This document shows, in pieces, positions 59,113 through 64,000 of a DNA stretch of 64,000 nucleotides (the first letter of the stretch is position 1; each line of letters starts with the position of its first letter). Origin of the DNA: Streptomyces aculeolatus (lineage in GTDB: Bacteria > Actinomycetota > Actinomycetes > Streptomycetales > Streptomycetaceae); NCBI RefSeq assembly GCF_020400605.1, contig NZ_JAINRD010000003.1, positions 248,001-312,000 on the forward strand. The letters run 5' to 3'. The position numbers and the translations under genes are program-made. The notes under the pieces were generated by a model that was not told where the DNA came from, did no database searches, and worked only from the letters and a program-made list of their open reading frames with translations.

Positions 59113-62025
59113 ATGGGGGAGCCGACGTTCGGACTCCTTGGGCCGCTGCGCGTGTGGGCGGCAGGCGTCCCGGTCCGCATCGGCGGGCCGAAGCCGCGGG
59201 CGGCGCTCGCGACGCTGCTGCTGCAGCCCGGCCGCTTCGTCTCCGTGGACGTGCTGACGGAGGTGCTGTGGCCGGGCGGGGCACCCCCGTCGGCCGTGGC
59301 CAACGTCCGCACGTACGTGCGCAACCTGCGCCGCGCGCTGGCCGCCGCCGGGATCCCCGCCGCGGGGCTGCGGACGGAGCCGTCCGGCTACGCGATCGAC
59401 GTCGCGCCGGACGACGTCGACATGCTGCTCTTCGAGCGGCACCTGGACCGGGCCCGCGCGGCCCGCGACCGCGGCGACGACGTCGCAGCGCTGCACGGGT
59501 ACGAGACGGCGCTCGGCCTCTGGCGCGGCGGCGTGCTGCAGGACGTGCCGGCGAGCGTGGTGTGGGATCCCGGCGTCACCAGGCTGGAGGAGCTGCGCGC
59601 GACCGCGGTCGACGAGTGCCTCGGGGTCCGGCTGCGGCTGCGGGACTACGCGCTCCTCCTCGCCGAGCTGCGCTCCCGGCTCTCCGAGGATCCGCTGCGC
59701 GAGGACCTGTGGCGGATGCTCGTACGCGCGCTGCACGACTCGGGCCGTACGACCGAGGCGCGCTCCGCCTACGCCGAGGCCGAGCGCGTCCTGGCCGCCG
59801 AACTCGGCACCGAGCCGAGCAGGCCGCTGCGGGCCGTCGGCGAGGAGGTCAACGGCTACGCCGCGCGGCGTCCCGCGGTGGTCTCCGCGCCCGTCTGCCA
59901 GTTACCCATGGACGTACCGGACTTCACCGGCCGGACGGCGGAGATCGCCGCGCTGGAGGAGCTGCTGTCGGCGGCCGACCGGCGGCCGGTGGTGGCGGCG
60001 GTGTCGGGACCGCCGGGGTCGGGGAAGTCCGCGCTGGCGGTGCACGTGGCGCACCGGGCCCGGGCTGCGTTCCCCGACGGCCAGCTCTTCGTCGACCTCG
60101 GCGGGCTGAGCGACCGGCCGCGCGACCCCGCCGACGTCCTGGCCGAGATGCTGCGCGGCCTCGGAGTCGTGGACAGCACGGTCCCCGCGGAGCGGAGCGA
60201 ACGGGCCGCGCTGCTCCGCTCACGCCTGGCGCAGCGGCGCTTCCTCATCGTGCTCGACGACGCGGTCGACGGCACGCAGGTACGTCCCCTGCTGCCCGGC
60301 ACCGGAGGCTCGGCCGTCCTCGTCAGCTCCCGCCGGCGGATGCCCGACCTGCCGGCGCACCACCTCGCGCTGGGCGAGCTGCGGCAGGACGAGGCCCGCG
60401 CCCTGCTCGGCAGCGTCGCCGGACCGGACCGGCTGGCCGGCGACGCGGCCGGGGCGGACCGGGTGCTGGCCGGCTGCGGCTCGCTCCCGCTCGCCGTGCG
60501 GATCGCGGGGTCGCGGCTGGCGAGCCGGCGGGCCTGGACCGCGGCCACACTGGCCGACCTCCTGCAGGACGAGCGCGGGCGCCTCGACCAGTTGCAGGCG
60601 GGCGAGCTGGAGGTGCGGGCGAGCGCGGAGCTGAGCTACCGGCACCTGCCGGAGGCCGCGGCCGCCGCCTTCCGCGCCTTCGGCCGGCTGCCGGCGGAGC
60701 CGGTGGGCGGCTGGCTCGTCGCCGTCGCCGTGGGCGGGGCCGCCGGCGACGCCGCCGAGGCGCTGGCCACCCTGGCCGACAGGCACCTCATCGAGGCCGT
60801 GGGGACCGACGCGCTCGGCCTGCCGCGCTACCGCATGCACGACCTGCTGCGCTGCTACGCCCGCGAGCTGGCCGACGCGGACACGTTCACGGTGCGCCGG
60901 CGGCAGCAACTCCGGATCGTCGACGCCCTGACCGCACTGGCGCGCACCGCGAACGCGGCGATGCCCACCCGGTTCCTCGGCGTGTTCACCGCGGCGGCGC
61001 ATCCGGCCGGGCCGGCGGGTCCGGGCGCGGAGATCACGCGCGCCGTGCGGGCCCGGCCCGTCGAGTGGTTCGAGGCCGAGCGCCGGATCCTGGTCGCCAC
61101 GGTGGAGTCCGCGCTCCGGCTCGGCCGCGTCACGCAGGCCGCGGACCTCGCGCTGGAGCTGGCGAGCTTCTTCGACCTGCGCGGCTACTACGGCGACTGG
61201 CTGCGCACGCACCAACTGGTGCTCGACGCGATACCGGCCCCGTCTGACGCGCGGGCCGCGGCGCTGCTGCGCAACATCGGGCAACTGCACCTCTACCGCG
61301 ACCGCTACGCCGACGCACGCGACTCCTTCGTCTGGGCCCGCGCGATCTTCGGGGCGGTCGGCCACCCCGCGGGCGAGGCGGTGGCGGCGGCCGGGGAGGG
61401 GTCGGTGCACCGGATCCTGGGCGACCTCGACGCCGCGCTGGCGACGTTCACCGACGCGCTGGGCGGCTTCGGGGCGGTGGGCGACCGGCACGGCGAGGCG
61501 GTCGCGCGCAACGCGATCGCCTCCGTCTGGCTGGAGCGCGGGAACCCGCGGGCCGCGGCGTCGTGGCTGGACGGGGCGCTGGCGCTGGCCCGTGACCTCG
61601 GCGACCGCCACCGCGAGGCGCAGGTACGCCGCCGCATCGCCGTGCTGCACGACCTGCGCGGCGAACCGGACCTGGCACAGGCAGAGTTGACGCGGGCCCT
61701 GGACATCTTCTGCGACCTCGCGGACACGCACTGCGCCGCGTACGTGCAGGAGAGCATCGGCGAGCTGTGCCTGCGCCGGGGCAACGCGGGCGAGGCGTCG
61801 GCGCTGCTGGCCGACGCGCTCGCCGTACAGCGGCAGCTGGGCGACCGGCGCGCGGAGGCGAGTCTCGCCTGCCTGCTGGGTGAGCTGCACCGCGCGACGG
61901 GCAGGGTGCAGACCGCGCGGGACTACTTCCACCGCTCCCTGTCCACCTGGCGCCGGCTGGAGGCGCACGACCGGGCGGACGTGGTGCACGAGAAGCTGCG
62001 GTCGCTGCGGTCCGGCCCGGGGTGA
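59113..62025 (+). CDS. AfsR/SARP-type regulator (BTAD, NB-ARC, TPR)
   Basis: 970 residues. OmpR-type winged HTH (1-95; FGLLGPLRVWAAGVPVRIG), bacterial transcriptional activation domain (about 100-245), NB-ARC-like ATPase (about 270-560; P-loop GPPGSGKSALAVHVAH near 298, Walker B FLIVLDDAVDG), and C-terminal TPR repeats (about 700-960). Such proteins activate secondary metabolite or developmental genes. Codon 264 (59902-59904) is TTA, at the join between the BTAD and the ATPase, so bldA should gate translation of the full protein. No biosynthetic cluster is visible beside it, so the target is unknown. Confidence 0.93.
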   Translation: MGEPTFGLLGPLRVWAAGVPVRIGGPKPRAALATLLLQPGRFVSVDVLTEVLWPGGAPPSAVANVRTYVRNLRRALAAAGIPAAGLRTEPSGYAIDVAPDDVDMLLFERHLDRARAARDRGDDVAALHGYETALGLWRGGVLQDVPASVVWDPGVTRLEELRATAVDECLGVRLRLRDYALLLAELRSRLSEDPLREDLWRMLVRALHDSGRTTEARSAYAEAERVLAAELGTEPSRPLRAVGEEVNGYAARRPAVVSAPVCQLPMDVPDFTGRTAEIAALEELLSAADRRPVVAAVSGPPGSGKSALAVHVAHRARAAFPDGQLFVDLGGLSDRPRDPADVLAEMLRGLGVVDSTVPAERSERAALLRSRLAQRRFLIVLDDAVDGTQVRPLLPGTGGSAVLVSSRRRMPDLPAHHLALGELRQDEARALLGSVAGPDRLAGDAAGADRVLAGCGSLPLAVRIAGSRLASRRAWTAATLADLLQDERGRLDQLQAGELEVRASAELSYRHLPEAAAAAFRAFGRLPAEPVGGWLVAVAVGGAAGDAAEALATLADRHLIEAVGTDALGLPRYRMHDLLRCYARELADADTFTVRRRQQLRIVDALTALARTANAAMPTRFLGVFTAAAHPAGPAGPGAEITRAVRARPVEWFEAERRILVATVESALRLGRVTQAADLALELASFFDLRGYYGDWLRTHQLVLDAIPAPSDARAAALLRNIGQLHLYRDRYADARDSFVWARAIFGAVGHPAGEAVAAAGEGSVHRILGDLDAALATFTDALGGFGAVGDRHGEAVARNAIASVWLERGNPRAAASWLDGALALARDLGDRHREAQVRRRIAVLHDLRGEPDLAQAELTRALDIFCDLADTHCAAYVQESIGELCLRRGNAGEASALLADALAVQRQLGDRRAEASLACLLGELHRATGRVQTARDYFHRSLSTWRRLEAHDRADVVHEKLRSLRSGPG

Positions 62026-62033
62026 CGCGCGTA

Positions 62034-62067
62034 GAGCGAATGCGGCACGAATCGGCCGCATTCGCTC
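62034..62067. terminator. Bidirectional hairpin terminator
   Basis: Perfect 13-bp stem GAGCGAATGCGGC/GCCGCATTCGCTC with an 8-nt loop, between the convergent SARP-type and M23 genes. Confidence 0.8.
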
Positions 62068-62078
62068 CGCGCCGCGCG

Positions 62079-62660
62079 TCAGCAGCCGTTCGTGCTCTTC
62101 AGCCGCCGGTCGAGGTAGTCGTACCACGTGACGCCCTGGACGACCGCGACGACGACGGAGCCGTTGTGGATCTGCTCGTAGTGCAGGTGCGGAGATATGT
62201 TGTGGGTCGCCGACGTGGCACCGACCTTCCCGATCACCTGACCGCGGTTCACGTGCGCGCCGACCCCGACGTTGCGTTCCTTCAGGTGCGAGTACCGGGT
62301 CCGCCAGCCGTCGCCGTGGGCGATGACGATGGTGTTGCCGTAGCCGTTGGTGGTGGAGTAGTACGACGAGACGACATCGCCGCCCGCGCTGGCGAGCACC
62401 CGGCGGCCGAGGTCGTCGGGATTGCCGTTCGCGTCGTAGTGGTTCCAGTCGATGGAGTGCGCCGGGCTGTGCCCGCTCCAGTTGTTTCCGCGCCACGTCT
62501 GGCCGCAGATGAACGGCATCCTGAACCCGGGCCGGGCCAGGGGCGTCGCCGTCTCGGACGACGTGCCGGCCTGGGGCGCCGCGACGGCGACCGGAGTCGC
62601 GACAGCCACGGCGGCGGCCACGCTCAACGCGGCGATCACTCGGTGGATACGTCTGCGCAT
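62079..62660 (-). CDS. Secreted M23-family metallopeptidase
   Basis: 193 residues from the ATG at 62660 with a GGGGAG RBS. Signal peptide to about 28. The LytM/M23 fold shows the zinc ligands His68 and Asp71 (HSIDWN), the catalytic His in RYSHL and the HLHYEQ motif (His158/His160). It lacks LysM or other cell-wall-binding modules. It probably cuts peptidoglycan cross-bridges or a protein substrate outside the cell. Confidence 0.92.
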   Translation of the reverse strand: MRRRIHRVIAALSVAAAVAVATPVAVAAPQAGTSSETATPLARPGFRMPFICGQTWRGNNWSGHSPAHSIDWNHYDANGNPDDLGRRVLASAGGDVVSSYYSTTNGYGNTIVIAHGDGWRTRYSHLKERNVGVGAHVNRGQVIGKVGATSATHNISPHLHYEQIHNGSVVVAVVQGVTWYDYLDRRLKSTNGC

Positions 62661-62756
62661 GGTTCTCCCCTTGTCGTCGGGTGACCCGGCGATTGAAGGG
62701 GGCGCGGATACAAATCGGATACACGAGGGGCGGGCGGTTCGCGTACGGTCATCGCC

Positions 62757-63170
62757 ATGGGCATGGCGATGACGCGCACCCGGACGCCGATCGTGCCGAC
62801 GGCGCTGCTCGCGGTGGTGCTGACCGCGTGCGGCGGCGGCCCGGACGAGCCGGCCGGGCGCGGCGGAGCGCCGGCCCCGCCGTCCCCGAGCGCCGCCTCG
62901 CCCGAGGCCGTCTGCGTACGGCTGATCACGTACTGGGCCCACGACCAGCTCAAGGCCGGCGGCGGCAGCCAGTCGGACTACCAGCAGAAGGGCCTGTCCG
63001 ACGGGCAGAACACCATCCTGCTCGACGTCGTGGCACGGGCCCGGAAGGAGGCGCACGCGAGCGGCGCCGCCGCGGCCCGCAAGCTGGTCGGGAGCGAGGT
63101 ACGGAAGCGCTGTGCCGAGCGGTACGACGAGGGGAACACCGGCGCCCCGTCCGCGGGCTGGCCGCGCTAG
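62757..63170 (+). CDS. Small secreted lipoprotein of unknown function
   Basis: 137 residues. A signal peptide with lipobox LTAC, a Pro/Ser/Ala-rich linker, then a short helical domain (CVRLITYWAHDQLKAGGG ... EVRKRCAERY) with two Cys that may form a disulfide. Three in-frame ATGs are near the start (62757, 62763, 62769) and none has a good RBS. I do not recognise the family. Confidence 0.75.
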   Translation: MGMAMTRTRTPIVPTALLAVVLTACGGGPDEPAGRGGAPAPPSPSAASPEAVCVRLITYWAHDQLKAGGGSQSDYQQKGLSDGQNTILLDVVARARKEAHASGAAAARKLVGSEVRKRCAERYDEGNTGAPSAGWPR

Positions 63171-63283
63171 CGGACGCGGCGGCGGGGATGCTGCCGGTGC
63201 CGCCGGGTGTCGCCGGGTGCCGCTCCCGCGGATCCGGCGCGGCGGGGTGTGAGGGGCGGCGCACCGGTGGTACGGATGGCGTC

Positions 63284-64000
63284 GTGGCGTGGTTCTCCTC
63301 CGACGGGTACTGGCTGAGCCGGCTCGTGTTCCAGCGCGGGCTGGCGGTTCTGTACGCCGTCGCCTTCGTCGCCGCGGCGCGGCAGTTCCGGCCGCTCATC
63401 GGCGCGCGCGGCATGCTGCCCGTGCCGCGGTTCACCGCGCGGGTGCCGTTCCGGCGGGCGCCGAGCCTGTTCCAGGTGCGCTACTCCGACCGCCTGTTCG
63501 CCGGCGTCGCCTGGGGCGGTGCCCTCCTGGCCGCCGCGGTCGCCGGCGGGGCGGCGGACGCGGTGCCGCTGTGGGCGGCGATGCTGATGTGGGCGGTGCT
63601 GTGGGCGCTCTACCTGTCGATCGTCAACGTCGGCCAGGCGTGGTACTCGTTCGGCTGGGAGTCCCTGCTGCTGGAGGCCGGGTTCCTCGCGGTCTTCCTC
63701 GGGAACGACACCGTAGGGCCGCCGGTGCTGGTGCTCTTCCTGCTGCGCTGGCTGCTCTTCCGGGTCGAGTTCGGCGCCGGGCTCATCAAGATGCGCGGCG
63801 ACCGGTGCTGGCGGAAGCTGACCTGCCTCTACTACCACCACGAGACGCAGCCGATGCCCGGGCCGCTGAGCTGGTTCTTCCACCACCTGCCCCGCCCCCT
63901 GCACCGCGTCGAGGCCGCCGCCAACCACGTCGCCCAACTGGGCCTGCCCGTGCTGCTGTTCACGCCGCAGCCGGTCGCCACCTGGGCGGCCGCCGCCATC
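63284..64000 (+). CDS. Lipase maturation factor family protein (N-terminal part)
   Basis: 239 residues to the right edge, from the GTG at 63284; the gene continues beyond the window. Polytopic membrane protein with about five spans so far. The family signature is clear: WLSRLVFQRGLAVLYAVAF at the start, VNVGQAWYSFGWESLLLEAGF, RWLLFRVEFGAGLIKMRGD, then CWRKLTCLYYHHETQPMPGP. In animals LMF1 matures lipases in the ER; the bacterial role is unclear. Confidence 0.9.
   Translation, partial: MAWFSSDGYWLSRLVFQRGLAVLYAVAFVAAARQFRPLIGARGMLPVPRFTARVPFRRAPSLFQVRYSDRLFAGVAWGGALLAAAVAGGAADAVPLWAAMLMWAVLWALYLSIVNVGQAWYSFGWESLLLEAGFLAVFLGNDTVGPPVLVLFLLRWLLFRVEFGAGLIKMRGDRCWRKLTCLYYHHETQPMPGPLSWFFHHLPRPLHRVEAAANHVAQLGLPVLLFTPQPVATWAAAAI

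Overview
The window is very GC-rich, has dense operons with 4-nt ATGA/GTGA overlaps, twin-arginine lipoproteins, an AfsR/SARP-type regulator, rare TTA leucine codons and sugar importers without their own ATPase. Together these point to a Streptomyces or close actinomycete; I cannot name a species. It reads as accessory chromosome devoted to taking up and breaking down plant-derived and unusual sugars. I see no phage, IS element, CRISPR array or replication origin.

Region 1 (1-9.3 kb) is a xyloside locus: a LacI repressor overlapping a GH3 glycosidase, and a divergent operon with a solute-binding lipoprotein, two permeases, a GH43 xylosidase, a DJ-1/PfpI protein and an alpha/beta hydrolase. 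Operators of the form CGAAA-N3-TTTCR sit in the divergent spacer. Region 2 (9.3-21.3 kb) starts with a broken ThuA gene and then holds a minus-strand operon: Gfo/Idh/MocA oxidoreductase, a five-gene LivHMKGF-type importer, a TIM-barrel isomerase and a 1357-residue secreted ThuA-sugar dehydrogenase-PKD-LamG protein. Region 3 (21.4-27.9 kb) has a XylR-type AraC regulator, an arabinoside operon (binding protein, two permeases, GH51 arabinofuranosidase) and a small membrane protein.

Region 4 (28-35.6 kb) has an MMPL transporter with a response regulator and histidine kinase, an FCD/GntR regulator with a divergent lactate-permease-like gene, and a tRNA-Leu(GAG). Region 5 (35.8-44.8 kb) is an Ebo-type cluster (EboA, EboB/TatD, EboC/UbiA, EboE, EboF) in which a myo-inositol-phosphate synthase stands where the cyclase EboD is usual, plus two TIM-barrel isomerases, one Tat-exported. 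Region 6 (44.8-56.4 kb) repeats the catabolic logic of region 2 with a different transporter class: ROK regulator, ribose-type ABC importer, Gfo/Idh/MocA oxidoreductase, isomerase, secreted PQQ-type sugar dehydrogenase and secreted ThuA-DUF1080 protein. Region 7 (56.6-64 kb) contains FdhD, a TetR-thioesterase pair with tandem operators, a SARP/NB-ARC regulator, an M23 peptidase, a small lipoprotein and the start of a lipase-maturation-factor gene.

The most notable pattern is the paired modules in regions 2 and 6. The same set (oxidoreductase, isomerase, secreted sugar dehydrogenase, secreted ThuA) is attached to two unrelated importers, which suggests two routes for oxidised (3-keto type) glycosides. 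The Ebo cluster with a swapped sugar-phosphate cyclase is the second.
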